64,000 nt of DNA from Nematopogon swammerdamellus (GCA_946902875.1 OX336355.1:15967347-16031346), one strand, 5' to 3'. Counted from the first letter of the stretch, positions 42,841 to 53,757 are shown. Program-made: numbers and translations. Notes: generated from the letters alone by a model not told the origin.

Positions 42841-42910
42841 GCTACTTGCTGGATTTCATTGTCTAGGCTAGACTGAATAGTGGGACAATATCGAATTGAA
42901 AACTCCTTTT

Positions 42911-43120
42911 TAGGGTCCTGTATCCATAAGGAACCCTAATACAAGCCTACGTCGTGTGACTGTATCTGTCTGTCTGTCTGTCTGTCCGAGGGCTGTATCT
43001 CTTGAACCGTAATAGGTAGCCCGTTGAAATATTCACAGAATATGTGTTATTGTGGCGGATATGCCAACAAATAATAAAAACGCGAAAAGAAAAATTAAGG
43101 GGTACCCATACAAGAAATAT
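42911..43120 (-). mobile_element. R repeat, half of an inverted pair
   Basis: TTTTTAGGGTCCTGTATCCA, a TCTG tract, AACCGTAATAGGTAGCCCGT and GTGGCGGATATGCCAACA. Confidence 0.7.
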
Positions 43121-43195
43121 GCTAAGAGTCGATTAGTCACGCTACTGAATAATAGATGCCGCCACAGTTTTTTATATTTTTCATTGTAGAAAGAA

Positions 43196-43556
43196 AAAAA
43201 CCGGCCAAGTGCGAGTCGAACTAGCGCACCGAGGGTTCCGTATCGCCATGCCATGGACAGCGCCACTCATGCCATCTATGCCGTGTTTATGAAATGCTTC
43301 ATATTAGTTAAAATGCTTCATACTCTTTTCGGTAGATGGCGCGCATACACTTTTTAGTTTCTTCTATGGAAACCCCGTGATTTTTTTATTTTGTCTTATT
43401 TTTATTATTTGTTGTTATATCGGCCATAATAACACATATTCTGTGAAAATTTCAACGGGCTACCTATTACGTTTCAAGAGATACAGCCCTCGGACAGACA
43501 GACAGACGGCGTAGGCTTAGTAATAGGGTCCCGTACCGTATATGGAACCCTAAAAA
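43196..43556 (+). mobile_element. R repeat, full copy
   Basis: AAAACCGGCCAAGTGCGAGT, AGATGGCGCGCATACACTTT, TTTCAACGGGCTACCTATTA and ATATGGAACCCTAAAAAGA. It is inverted relative to 42911-43120. Confidence 0.78.
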
Positions 43557-43594
43557 GATAGACGGATAGGGTTTTTTGACAGGTATGGTATAGC

Positions 43595-43650
43595 GTATCT
43601 ACGGAACCCTTCGTGCGCGAGTAAAACTCGCACTTGACAGATTTTTAGTA
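43595..43650 (-). mobile_element. R repeat end
   Basis: TACGGAACCCTTCGTGCGCG, AGTAAAACTCGCACTTGACA. Confidence 0.6.
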
Positions 43651-44052
43651 AAAACTAGTAAAAGCTATACTAACATTTTTCAACGGATGTCCGTTCCTGA
43701 AGCTGCCCCAAAATATTAATTGGTCCACTTCCTCCGAGACGGAAAAGTATCAAGATTAATCACTATACGCCTCATATACTCTGCTATAGTCCGACTGCAT
43801 AGTCTTGACACACGGAAGTGCAGCTTCGTTTCATCTCGGCAACTTTATGACGTTTTAATCAAATGTGATGTGTCGTTTCGTCGGTACGGCGCGGCGAGGC
43901 GCGGGATGTCAGAAATAAAATGTCAAAGATTGTGGGTCTTATTATTTTCGCTTTTAATGGAAACTGACACGGTTGGCTACATCACCTATATCACCCGCGT
44001 TGTCAGCCTATAATACCTTGTTGAACTAGCTAGGTGCCGTGGCAGTACTTCT

Positions 44053-44627
44053 ATTCCAGATATAGGTAATGTAAATAGGCAGAGTGGTCAGATTCTTGAG
44101 TATTCATGTTTATGCTGTAAATATTAATGCTCTTGTGAGCGGTAGTATCACGGCTGGATCTAGGTACCCGCAAAGCCCGCAATGCGGGGGGGCCCATATC
44201 CCTAGGGGGCCGAGGGGGCCCACAGGCCCCCTCGAGAACTTGGCCCCCACAGGGCACCAGCAGCGCAGGTCTAGCGGCCTGGAGACAGTTGGGCATGGGC
44301 AGCCCATCTGCCCAACAAAGCGCAAGGCCTCAAGTTTAGGCCTAAAAATGAGGGCCCTGAAAAAAATATTTTAACTCAAGGGGGCCTTTTATTTTTTCTT
44401 GCGGGCCGAAATTTGTAGATCCGGCACTGGGTAGTATGGGTTAATTATTATAAATTACTACGAGTATAATAATACTCTTGATAATACTTATGACGCGTGT
44501 GACTTGCGGAGTTTGTTCGTCAGTTCTTCTTCGCATTTGAATTTAGAACTGGCGGAATTTTCGACATAGCCAAGCGTAATGAGTAATGACTAATGACATT
44601 ATACAATAAACAATAATTAACAATTTG
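44053..44627 (+). repeat. Dispersed repeat F7, copy 2, carrying a hAT MITE
   Basis: TTTATGCTGTAAATATTAAT, then the MITE, then GTTCGTCAGTTCTTCTTCGC and ACTGGCGGAATTTTCGACAT. The whole unit splits a SINE-A. Confidence 0.7.
44149..44429 (+). mobile_element. hAT-type MITE with 8-bp target duplication
   Basis: The ends CACGGCTGGATCTA and TAGATCCGGCACTG form imperfect TIRs. The 8-bp target duplication GGTAGTAT flanks it at 44141-44148 and 44430-44437. The interior is G-rich. The related sequence at 33047-33060 has the uninterrupted target. Confidence 0.9.
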
Positions 44628-44922
44628 GTCGTGCCGACTATACTCAACTGGACGGAAAACACAAACTACATAATTACACAGCTTCGATCGACCTTTAATT
44701 CAGTGCAGTGGTAACAAAACAACCCTACCACCTAGAGAAGGGAAGGCAAGAGTAACAACCCAACCATCCTACAGTTTTTCGTGGAATCGAACCACGGTCA
44801 GCCTCCAACAATGGCCGAACAGTCGCCCATCCAAGAGAAGCTTTAGAGTTTGCACAATAATCACACCAAGTTTGGCGCTTGTACCTACTGTTTTAGCGTT
44901 TTACAAGCTATTTTATTATATA

Positions 44923-45300
44923 CTACCTTTTGCCCGCGGCTACGCTCGCGTGAAATTCATACTTAAAAATAAGAAAGTAAGTAATCCCACTACCGCACCT
45001 TTATTTCGGCGCGCGGAACATTTCGGTTTGTATGCGAGCCACATCTTAGCGTAACCGAAACTGAATTTTATTTAGCCTATCCTGTGTCACGTATATGTAA
45101 ATGTGCTTGTACGAAGTTTCATCGAATTCAGATGATCGGTTTAAGAGTTATGGCGGAACATACTTACATACAGAAAAGATTTCTAAAAATCTTCAATTTA
45201 GGTTTATTATCATCATACATACAGTCTACAAACTCAGTACCTCATAAAAGAAAGCAACTTACTCCATGTCCATCCCTTACAGATTTATTATTAGTATTGA
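44923..45300 (-). mobile_element. Helitron-like element, second family
   Basis: Inverted copy of the 9.7 kb element. It has TTTTGCCCGCGGCTACGCTC at its 3' end (CTAG changed to GTAG) and CCATCCCTTACAGATTTATT near its 5' end. Confidence 0.72.
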
Positions 45301-45327
45301 TGATATTGATATTGATTGATTAGCATT

Positions 45328-45468
45328 TTCGCCATAATAACACATATATTGTTCCAAAAATTCAACCGGCTACCTATTACGGTCCAAATGATACAACCCT
45401 CTAAATATACGTCCCTCGACGGACGACGCAGGCTTCGAAATAGGTCCGCGCGGAACCCTAAAAATAAA
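45328..45468 (+). mobile_element. R repeat 3' part
   Basis: CGCCATAATAACACATAT, TTCAACCGGCTACCTATTAC and GCGCGGAACCCTAAAAATA. Confidence 0.65.
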
Positions 45469-45759
45469 TAACTGTGTGTTAGTAAGTTCTTTCACCGGAT
45501 TTTCATGGCCCCTTAAATCTGTAAAGGCGCGGGGCAGCCGTGTCAGCTGAGCGGAGTATAGAATTTTATTACTCCGAACAACGTAACACTTTGTACGAAG
45601 TAAGTCATATACGCTAACAGTAAGTGCCTTTGTAAGTGTAAGACATAGAAAGGGGTTTTCTATTTCGGGTTTGTAGTGTGTACCGAGCTTTTTGGCTTTA
45701 GTTGCTGGTTGAACTTTTAATGATTTAATTTTTTTATGTGTACCCACTTTTGTAATATT

Positions 45760-45847
45760 TTAGGGTTCCGTATCCGTCGTACGGGACTCTATTACTAAGC
45801 CTGCGCCGTCTGTCTGTCTGTCTGTCTGTCTTTCTGTCTGTCTGTAT

Positions 45848-45881
<34 letters not shown>

Positions 45882-46050
45882 CTGTCCGAAGGCTATATCT
45901 CTTGAACCGTAATAGGTAGCCCGTTGAAATGTTCACAGAATATGTGTTATTTATTATGTGTACGATATAAACAACAAATTATAAAATTAAGAAAAAGTAA
46001 AAAATTCACGTAGACCTCCGTAAATGTTTTACTTTAAAAAAAAACAACAT
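45760..46050 (-). mobile_element. R repeat with long TCTG tract
   Basis: TTTTAGGGTTCCGTATCCGT, a TCTG microsatellite at 45808-45886 and AACCGTAATAGGTAGCCCGT. Its AACCCTAAAA end faces that of 45328-45468. Confidence 0.7.
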
Positions 46051-46057
46051 TTAAAGA

Positions 46058-46388
46058 AACCCGACCAAGTGCGAGTCGAACTAGCGCACCGAGGTTTCCG
46101 TATCGCCATGTCATGGTAAGCGCCACTAACGCCATCTATGGATTAGTTAAAATGCTTCATACTGTTTTCGGTAGATGGCGCGCATACCCTTTTTAGTTTC
46201 TTGTATGGGGACCCCGGTGAATTTTTTACTTTTTTCTTATATTTATTATTTATTGTTATTTCGGCCATAATAACACATATTCTGTGAAAATTTCAACGGG
46301 CTACCTATTACGGTTCAAGAGATGCAGCCCTCGGACAGACAGACGACGGACAGACAGACAGACAGACGGCGTGGGCTTAGTAATATAT
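46058..46388 (+). mobile_element. R repeat, near full
   Basis: ACCCGACCAAGTGCGAGTCG, GGTAGATGGCGCGCATACCC, TTTCAACGGGCTACCTATTA and GGCTTAGTAATA. It is inverted relative to 45760-46050. Confidence 0.75.
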
Positions 46389-46654
46389 ACAGATACACAG
46401 ATAAATGCCCGGATAATGTTGCCACCACGCCGTTAAGGATCTCGCACATAGCATGTCACGTGGGTGGTTAATGTTGCCATTATTACGGAAAATATCACAT
46501 TTCCGTTCAAACATGACTTTAGCGTGTATTGCGAATATGTACACAAGCAAGGGTGTACAAGGAAACACAAAATATACATAATTTGTTTTTACAATTATTT
46601 TAATTTTTTTAAGCTCTATTGTGGCATCGAGCCAAGTTGCACGGTAGTAGAGCC

Positions 46655-46853
46655 CATATAGTTGACTCGGCCTTCCGTAAAAACTATAATAAGTACATCA
46701 AATCGCGGGTTAATAGGCTTTCCCCAGCAACATTAGACCACCTCCAAGCCGGACTGGCACCTCCTCGGGGGTGAAATTGGCTGCGCCTGAGGTTGCGACC
46801 TCGGACAGAGCCACCCAGTTCGGTAGCAATAAAAAAAATTAAAAAAACATACA
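46655..46853 (+). pseudogene. LINE C-terminus and 3' end (family L5)
   Basis: The frame DSAFRKNYNKYIKSRVNRLS continues PATLDHLQAGLAPPRG and a stop at 46772, the typical FK-RVNR-L end of a LINE ORF2. The 3' UTR reads GAGGTTGCGACCTCGGACAG, AGCCACCCAGTTCGGTAGC, then A-rich. A minus-strand copy of the UTR is at 76-215. Confidence 0.7.
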
Positions 46854-46918
46854 AGCGTCAAACTTGGTGTGATTATAGTGCAAACTCTAAAGTAAAACAG
46901 AAAATAATAATAATATAT

Positions 46919-46970
46919 TATTTGGTGGTACGGAACCCTCGACGCGAGTCCGACTCGCACTTGGTCGGCA
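46919..46970 (-). mobile_element. R repeat end
   Basis: TTTGGTGGTACGGAACCCTC, GAGTCCGACTCGCACTTGGT. An AAACTTGGTGTGATTATAGT block precedes it, as near 37320. Confidence 0.6.
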
Positions 46971-47183
46971 CTTCAACAACTGTCGTGTCTCCTACTGCAT
47001 TCCGCTAACGATCTATTTTGAAACTGTCATCCGATCCATTTCCACCAAAGTATCCGACAACACACCAGCAAAAAACGGCTTGTCGAGTATCACTTACTTT
47101 AAAACCAGTCGCAAAACGTTTAAAGATTGAGTTACAACCGATAAAAACAAATATCTACGTAGAAAAGGCTTCTCCATTACTTT

Positions 47184-47338
47184 GTCAGCCTCGGTAGCTC
47201 AGTGGTGCAGTCGGTCGACTGTCTGTCGTGCGTGATCATAAGCACACCTGAGCGCGGTTAGTACTTGGATGGGTGACGGCTCGACCGTTGGAGGCTAACC
47301 GTGTTTCTGATTCCCTGTAACTTCTTCAACTGTAGGTC
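47184..47338 (+). mobile_element. SINE-A head only, variant 5S block
   Basis: GTCAGCCTCGGTAGCTCAGT, CGTGATCATAAGCACACCTG and GTTAGTACTTGGATGGGTGA, ending after ACTGTAGGTCCA where an inverted GTG element starts. Confidence 0.8.
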
Positions 47339-47641
47339 CACACACTGAATTCCGACAATCGGGGTAAGCAGAGTAATCTGTGTTGTGCTGCAAAAGCTCG
47401 GGTTAATTAAAGCGCAACACTGATCACCACATTTAGCACAGTATTCGGACAAGATAACTATCAAGCAGCAATTATGTCACGAAGATCCACCGGCTGCATG
47501 ATTTGTGGCAGGACCGTGCCAAGGTGAGAAGTGGCTATGCCGTCGCATTTTATCACGGCACCTCGTCCTTATCCCTTAGTCGTCTTTTACAACATGCATA
47601 GGGAGAGATGCAATGGGGCTGTTATTTTTAAGTACACGGTG
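47339..47641 (-). mobile_element. GTG element, minus strand
   Basis: CCGATTGTCGGAATTCAGTG at the left and ACCGTGTACTTAAAAATAAC at the right with all inner blocks. It replaces the body of the SINE-A head at 47184. Confidence 0.75.
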
Positions 47642-48071
47642 GTCACAGAAATTCTCGCAGATTTCAACCAATCAGAAACCAAAACTGTACTAGTTATAAT
47701 ATCTAATCAGCTAATTCGAAGTTACAAATACAGCTCACGAACTGCTTACTCACGCATCTCCTGTCTTTTTCAAATGATGTGCACGCACACCATTGATAGT
47801 AACAAGATAATTTTATGTGCATTGTGTGATGAAGCCGGTTCTATTCGTTTGCACGGTTACAAAACTATCGCGCACGAATTTTAAAATAGATCGAACTTCG
47901 CGGAGTGCACACCTGAGAGCCATAAATCGTCCCGAGTATTATTTTAACGTGTGCTTACTTTATGCCCGACGTACCCCTACTTAGCGGTTGTGGGAGGTAC
48001 ATTCTGTTTTCTCAGGCATTTGGCCTATAGTGCAGGCAGACTAGATAAATGATTGCTAGATTGGTATTCAG

Positions 48072-48482
48072 AGTTTTTTTTTATGTAATCCGGTATGGTT
48101 GGCTCAGTCGGAGGGGCCAAAGCGCATGCTCCGACCAGCCAATATCACCTCCGAGAAGGTAGGTGCCATACTGGAGACTTCCCTGGATTTCTGGCTATAC
48201 TGGACTAGAGGAGAACACAACCGAGGCTGCTATGCGGCTATCATACATCCAGTACAGCGGTGGTACCAACCCAGTCGGCTACAATTTAAGCCTGCCACCT
48301 AGTAAGGGGTAAGGGAAGGGACCTACAGTTTTACACCGGTTCCGAACGGTGAAGCAGCAGGTGTAGGTATGCACTTAAATTTTTTCGTCAGAAAAAACTC
48401 ATTGCTACACGCCGACGGGATTCGAACCTCGGCCCTCTCGCATGAGAAGCCGATGCCCAAACCACTCGGCCAACCGCCGCTT
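48072..48482 (-). mobile_element. SINE-B, full length
   Basis: The minus-strand head GGTTGGCCGAGTGGTTTGGG and B box GAGGTTCGAATCCCG are followed by the full body and tail. The right core arm reads GGTTGGTACCACCGCTG. Confidence 0.9.
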
Positions 48483-48633
48483 TCAGTATTCAGCGGGGCT
48501 ATTCTCTAATAGTCTGTTCTACAGGTACTATCATGGACGCTGCTCGGAGGAACTTGCTTCCCTTATTCCTTGCCATCCAACCTATTTTCGCAGCACTCGT
48601 CGCAGAGAAACTTAGCACCCTTTTGTTGTTGAC

Positions 48634-48922
48634 ATTGGGCTTTTGAGAACCCATCGGTTCTCAAAATCGTTTCTTTGTCGCACCGCTAGGGTGTGGAACT
48701 GTCTCCCGGCGAGTGTGTTTCCCGAATCCTTTAACCTGGGTGTCTTCAAACGTCGTATCAACGGGCTAGACAGCCTAGCAACAGTCCGCAAATCTGCTGG
48801 CATGGCGCCTCACTGAGCGTGGTTTCGCGAGGAGAGGGGTTTTTGGCTCTGTCGACTGTACCTTTGGTCTCTCGACACAGCCACCCATGTTGGTTTACAT
48901 AAAAAAAAAAAAAAAAAAAAAA
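48634..48922 (+). pseudogene. LINE C-terminus and 3' end (family L6)
   Basis: The frame reads FLCRTARVWNCLPASVFPES, then FNLGVFKRRINGLDSLATVR and KSAGMAPH with a stop, a complete LINE C-terminus. The UTR ends GACACAGCCACCCATGTTGG, TTTACATAA and a run of more than 15 A. It sits next to an inverted SINE-B. Confidence 0.8.
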
Positions 48923-48939
48923 TAGCATAACTAGCAGTT

Positions 48940-49215
48940 TCCAAATCGCCATGCCATCGTCAGCGCTGCTTCATACTGTTTTCAGTAGATGACGCGCATA
49001 CACTTTGTAGTTTCTTGTATGGGTGCCCCCGTGAATTTTTTACTTTATTTTATTTTTATTTTTTTTTTTATATCGGCCAATATATAACACATATTCTGTG
49101 AACATTTCAACGGGCTACCTATTACGGTTCAAGAGATACAGCCTTCGGACAGACAGACAGACAGACAGACGGCGTAGGCTTAGTGATAGGGTCCCGTACG
49201 ACGGTCCCGTCCCGT
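48940..49215 (+). mobile_element. R repeat
   Basis: CCAAATCGCCATGCCATCGT, GTAGATGACGCGCATACACT, TTTCAACGGGCTACCTATTA and a GACAGACAGACAGACGG tract. Confidence 0.72.
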
Positions 49216-49350
49216 TTCGAAAACGCACAGTGGCGGACATGGAGGAGGGGGGTTCAAAATCGGGTCAAAAACAGCGGACGTACTTTATGGATGGCCCCTA
49301 ACTTCACAGAGCTGTAAACTATAGCTTCGCTGCTAGATCATCATATCATA

Positions 49351-50021
49351 TCATATCACACACGCTGAATCCCGACAATCGGGGTAAGCAGAGCAATCGG
49401 TGTTGTGCTGCAAGTACTCTAGTAAATTACAGCACAACACCGACTGCCACGTTTCGCAAAGTATTCGAACAAGATTGAATCGATCAAGCAGCAAGTAAGG
49501 CACGAAGACCCACCTGCTGCATGACTCGGTGGAAGTTTTTTTTTTTTTTTTTTTTTATTGATACTGACACGGTTGGCTACATCACCTACAACATCCGTGA
49601 TGTCAGCCCATAACACCGGGTGAACTTGGTGCCACGTCAGTGCTTCCCTTCAGTCGTGCCGGCTACACTGAACTGGACGGAAAACACAAACTATTTACAT
49701 AGCCGTTTCGACCGACCTTTCATTCAGTGCGGTGGTAACAATCCGGGCGGGTTAAACCCTACCACCTAGTGATATGAGAAGGGAGTCATATCCCTTAGTC
49801 GCCTTTTACGACATGCACGGGGAGAGATGCAGTGGGGCTATTCTTTTAAAGTACCGGCCCCACACGGTACGTACCGGTGCGGTACCGTGCCAAGGTGAGA
49901 GGTGGCGATCGCGTCGCCCTTTAGCACGACATCTTGTCCTTATCCCTTAGTCGCCTTTTACGACATGCACGGGGAGAGATGCAGTGGGGCTATTCTGTTT
50001 AAGTACAGGCACCACACTGCG
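49351..50021 (-). mobile_element. GTG element split by SINE-C
   Basis: The 3' half is 49351-49533, with TATCA repeats at its end. The 5' half is 49876-50021. SINE-C fills the gap. Confidence 0.8.
49534..49875 (-). mobile_element. SINE-C inserted in a GTG element
   Basis: On the minus strand it reads GTGTGGGGCCGGTACTTTAA, AAGGCGACTAAGGGATATGA, CTCCCTTCTCATATCACTAG and the SINE-A core, tail and a 20-base A-run. It splits the GTG element at 49351-50021 between GACTCGGTGGAAG and TACCGTGCCAAGG. Confidence 0.85.
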
Positions 50022-50311
50022 CTGCTAGATCTATGCGGCTATTTAGAAATTCTCAATAGAGAAACACCAGGAAGACAAGCCATGGGTACAGAGTGCTTGA
50101 TTGATAAAGTGGTTAATTACCGACCGACTTCCCGCCTCGCCGGAAGCCGCCCTGCGACTGCGCAGTGCGGAACTAATAACGAAAGACACTGACAGAAATA
50201 CTGTCCGTCCGACTGGGTCTGCCCCGAGCGCAGATCATTCTAGTAGGTTAGTAGACGGTAAAGGAGAAAAGTCAGGAATGTGGCGCGAGAAAATTATTTA
50301 TTTATTTTTTA

Positions 50312-50477
50312 TTTAAATCCGGTATGATTGGCTGAGTCGGAGGGGCAAAGCGCATGCTACGACCAGCCAATATCACCTGCGAGAAGGTAGGTGCCATACC
50401 GGAGACTTCCCTGTGGTAGCAAACCAGTCGGCTACAATTTGAACGTACCATCTAGAAAGAGGCAAGGGAAGGAAGAT
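50312..50477 (-). mobile_element. SINE-B, internally deleted
   Basis: Minus-strand tail with ATACCGGATTTAAAT, CTTCTCGCAGGTGATATTGG and part of the core. The middle between GGAAGTCTCCGG and the core arm is missing. Confidence 0.75.
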
Positions 50478-50585
50478 CCGTGGTCTCTGTGACCCCACCG
50501 GGAAACAGGCGTGACTCTATTTTATTTATTTCATTTTTATTTATATATTTACATACGTATTTATTTATTTATTTATCTTAGGTAC
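50478..50585 (+). mobile_element. Short LINE 3' end remnant and ATTT repeats
   Basis: GAAGATCCGTGGTCTCTGTG and ACCCCACCGGGAAACAGGCG match the 4.4 kb and 27.6 kb LINE ends. An ATTT-rich simple repeat follows (50518-50580). Confidence 0.55.
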
Positions 50586-50710
50586 TTAGACAGGGAAGTT
50601 GACACGACACACGCCTTTCTACCACATTTCAAAATCACTCAAAATGTTGGAATTGCTAACAAAAAACTATAATAATACTATAGTTAGTTATATTAGAGTA
50701 TAAATATTAC

Positions 50711-50869
50711 ATACATACATACCACACGCTGCAGCCCGACGATCGAGTTAAGCAGAGTAATCTGAGTTGTGCTGGAGGTACTCTTGTAAATTACAGCACA
50801 ACATCGATGTACCACGTTTAGCAAAGCATGCGGGCAAGATAACTGTCAAGCAGCAAGTAAAGCACGAAT
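50711..50869 (-). mobile_element. GTG element 3' half
   Basis: CATACATACATACCACACGC, then GCAGCCCGACGATCGAGTTA and TTACAGCACAACATCGATGT. It stops at AAAGCACGAA. Confidence 0.7.
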
Positions 50870-50993
50870 AAAACAATATAAATATTTTAATATAAAACCA
50901 AAGCGACTAGTAATAAATATGAAAAATACAGAGAAAAAAAAACAAACAAGAAATACAATATAAGATCTAGCTAACTAAACATTTTAACAAATA

Positions 50994-51389
50994 TAAGGTG
51001 CTTCGTTATTTATGTCAAAAATTTCGGGAGCGTTACATACGCACTCAAATAAACACTTTACGTAAGAAAAAAACATATGTTTATAGGAGCATTTTTTCTC
51101 CTAACAAAAAAATAAAATCAAATAAGTAGCTGTAAAAACCAATCATAGTGACGTTGTGACTTACTTACAACAAACAGCTGTTCTGCGTTTGAACATAGTA
51201 CGGTCATTGACCCCTTACAATGCAAGTTACCTACTGTTACACACAGGTTAATGATTAGGTAGCAAACATGTTTTGTTAAATTTCTCGAAAAGTAATGCTA
51301 AAAACATATAATTTTTTTTGCGTGACGTGTTTATTTCAATGTATAAGTAACCCTCCCGAAATTTTTGTCATAAATAACGAAGCACCTTA
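50994..51389 (+). mobile_element. TA-flanked MITE
   Basis: TIRs TAAGGTGCTTCGTTATTTAT, then GTCAAAAATTTCGGGAG, are near-perfect over about 38 bases, with TA on each side. The interior is AT-rich and non-coding. Likely Tc1/mariner-derived. Confidence 0.8.
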
Positions 51390-51737
51390 TATAATGACCT
51401 AATAGACATACTACAGTAAACTTCAACAGAATCTATCGTGAGGGGATTTCGCTATATAAGATGAATCAATAAAAAATGTAATTTTTGTACGAAAGCCAAG
51501 AAGGAGAAGTGGAATTGTTTCGAAATAAAACCTATGAACAACAATGTCTGCTCGGCACGCTACCGAGCAAACTTCATTACTACTATCTACAACATAAATA
51601 AACACTCGCTTTTCTCACATACTCGTTTACTTCAGTTTCTTCTTAAAATGATGAGTGTCTAATAATATAACAGTCTGCGTAGTAAGTTGATGTTTGTCTA
51701 CGGTTTAAATTGATTTTTTTTCGCAGTAATGATGTTT

Positions 51738-51958
51738 TTTTAGGTTTCCGTACGCCGTACGGAAGCCTATTGCTAAGCCTACGTCTGTCTGTCTGTCTGT
51801 CCTACTGCTGTTTCTTTGGAACTGTAGTTAGGCGGTTAAAATTTTAACAAAATAATAAAAAAATTAAAAAGTAACAAATTCTGGTGAAAAAACACGTTTG
51901 TTGTGGTTCGGAAACCTCGATGCGCAAGTCCGACTCGCACTTGGCCGGTTTTTTTTCT
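51738..51958 (-). mobile_element. R repeat
   Basis: TTTAGGTTTCCGTACGCCGT, a GTCTGTCTGTC tract and AGTCCGACTCGCACTTGGCC. Confidence 0.72.
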
Positions 51959-52035
51959 AGCTTTTTCTGAAATTACAACTTCCTTTTTCCCTGCGGCCCG
52001 CTACCTATATGATATGATATTAGATTGATAGTGTA

Positions 52036-52428
52036 TTTTTTATGGAAACTGACACGGTTGCCTACATCACCTACAACATCATCCATGATGTCGGCCCATA
52101 ACACCGGGTGAACTAGGTGCCATGTCATGTCAGTGCTTCCCTTCATTTTATGTCGGCTACACGGAACTGAACGGAAAATACGAACTATTTACATTGCCGT
52201 TTCGAACGACGCGACGTTTCGTTCAGTGCTGTGGTGTGGTACCAAGTACCAACCCAGCCTTTATATACCCTAGTAAGGTAAGAAGAGAAGGGACCTACAG
52301 TTTTACGTGGAATCCGAACCACGGTCATCCTCCAACGGTCGAGCGGTGACCCATCCAAGTACTGACCGTGCTCAGGTTTGCTTAACATCAGTCAACCGAC
52401 CGCATCACTGAGTTACCGAGGCTGACAA
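52036..52428 (-). mobile_element. SINE-A, full length
   Basis: From the minus-strand head GTCAGCCTCGGTAACTCAGT through the 5S block to the ATGAAATGAAGG-like tail and TTTCCATAAAAAA. Small tandem slips (CATCATC, CATGTCATGTC, GACGCGACG) mark decay. Confidence 0.85.
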
Positions 52429-53033
52429 AATTTTAATTGAACGATTCCATAAAAAAAACAGAATTAATACGAAACTGCCCTTAAAACCAAACAAAGAATC
52501 CTAAAACACGTAGGTACGAGTGTCTCGAACTGGCGACCACATTACTCGGAATCGTGGTCAACTCACGCCGCTTCTCATTCGCTTTGACTTATTGCGAACC
52601 GATTTTTGTTGCTCTCTTTCAGTATAACAAAACAAAATATACTCGTGGAGTAATTTCAGGCTACACATACAAGCAGCGAGAATCGCAGTCGCTGAATTTG
52701 TCGCTCGCGCTAACACCTAAGCCCCTCATGATTTGTGTAATGGAGATTGAAATTGTCCAATCCAAGAAGGGAAACGTTATGTGGATGTGGAACGCTTTCT
52801 AAGCGTAATGCTGATTTTGTTGGTATTAAGACGAGACGGAAGTTAACTTTCTCTATGCAAAATCGTCTTTCGGAATTTATGTTTTTTACTCCCCTAAACC
52901 TTATCCGATTTTTACAATTATTTTTTGTTGTACTTAATAAGGACAGTCGAGTTTTTTTTTCATTTTTTTTCGTCTCGTCTTAAGTTAGATGCTGGCCAAC
53001 TGCGTACCAATGGTGACGCTTTTTGACCGATTT

Positions 53034-53152
53034 CATACATACATACCACGCGCTGTATACCGCTGTATACAATAGGGGTAAGCAGAGTAATCGGTGTTGT
53101 GCTGCTACTCTTGTAAATTACAGCGCAACTTCGACCAACATTCCGCACCTTA
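53034..53152 (-). mobile_element. GTG element 3' fragment
   Basis: CATACATACATACCACGCGC, AGCAGAGTAATCGGTGTTGT and TTACAGCGCAACTTCGACC. Confidence 0.7.
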
Positions 53153-53183
53153 AAAAAAAGCTGAAAAAACACTTTTCTTGTAT

Positions 53184-53230
53184 TTTTTTTTTATGTAATC
53201 CGGTATGGGTGGCTGAGTTGGAGGGGCCGT
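53184..53230 (-). mobile_element. SINE-B 3' end
   Basis: The minus strand reads GGCCCCTCCAACTCAGCCAC, CCATACCGGATTACAT and an A-run. Confidence 0.75.
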
Positions 53231-53284
53231 ATGGGCCGAGGGTTCGTATGAGCATACAACTTAATTGTTCACATTTTCAACTTT

Positions 53285-53400
53285 TGATTATTGTGTGAAA
53301 ATGTCAACCGGCTAGCTATTACGGTTCTAAAGATACAGCCATCGGACGGACGGACGGACAGACAAACGGACAGATAGACATAAAATACAAAGAACACAAG
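53285..53400 (+). mobile_element. R repeat 3' part
   Basis: AAAATGTCAACCGGCTAGCT, ATTACGGTTCTAAAGATACA and GGACGGACGGACGGACAGAC. Confidence 0.6.
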
Positions 53401-53448
53401 GGTTCTGTCAAGTTAGGTTATTGAATACGAAATACTAAATCGTACCGT

Positions 53449-53757
53449 GTGGGGCCGGTACTTTAAAAGAATAGCCCCACTGCATCTCTCCCCGTGTAAG
53501 TCGTAAAAGGCGACCAAGGGATATGACTACCTGCTTATATTACTAGGTGGTAGGGTTTAACCCGCCCAGGTTGGTACCACCGCACTGAATGAAAGGTCGG
53601 TCGAAACGGCTATGTAAATAGTTTGTGTTTTCTGTCCAGTTCAGTGTAGCCGGCACGAGCGAAGGGAAGCACTGACGTAGCACCCGGTGTTATGGGCTGA
53701 CATCGCGGATGTTGTAGGTGTAGTAGCCAACCGTGTCAGTTTACATTAAAAAAAAAT
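53449..53757 (+). mobile_element. SINE-C: GTG-element head fused to SINE-A body
   Basis: It begins ACCGTGTGGGGCCGGTACTT and has the junction CAAGGGATATGACTACCTGC, then TTATATTACTAGGTGGTAGG. It ends GTGTCAGTTTACATTAAAAA. Confidence 0.85.

Larger units (their letters stand above)
43956..44837 (-). mobile_element. SINE-A interrupted by repeat F7 and a hAT MITE
   Basis: The tail (43956-44052) and the core-to-5S part (44628-44837) are separated by 44053-44627. The break falls within CTTC|GGTCGTGCC. The 5S box C part is seen at its right end (CGCCCATCCAAG). Confidence 0.75.

Noticed and set aside
44051..44374. Open frames with Gly/Pro-rich peptides on both strands
   Set aside because: They lie in the G-rich interior of a hAT MITE; both strands read open because of composition.
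45370..45747. 125-codon minus open frame
   Set aside because: It sits between two inverted R repeats and runs into one; no known domain.
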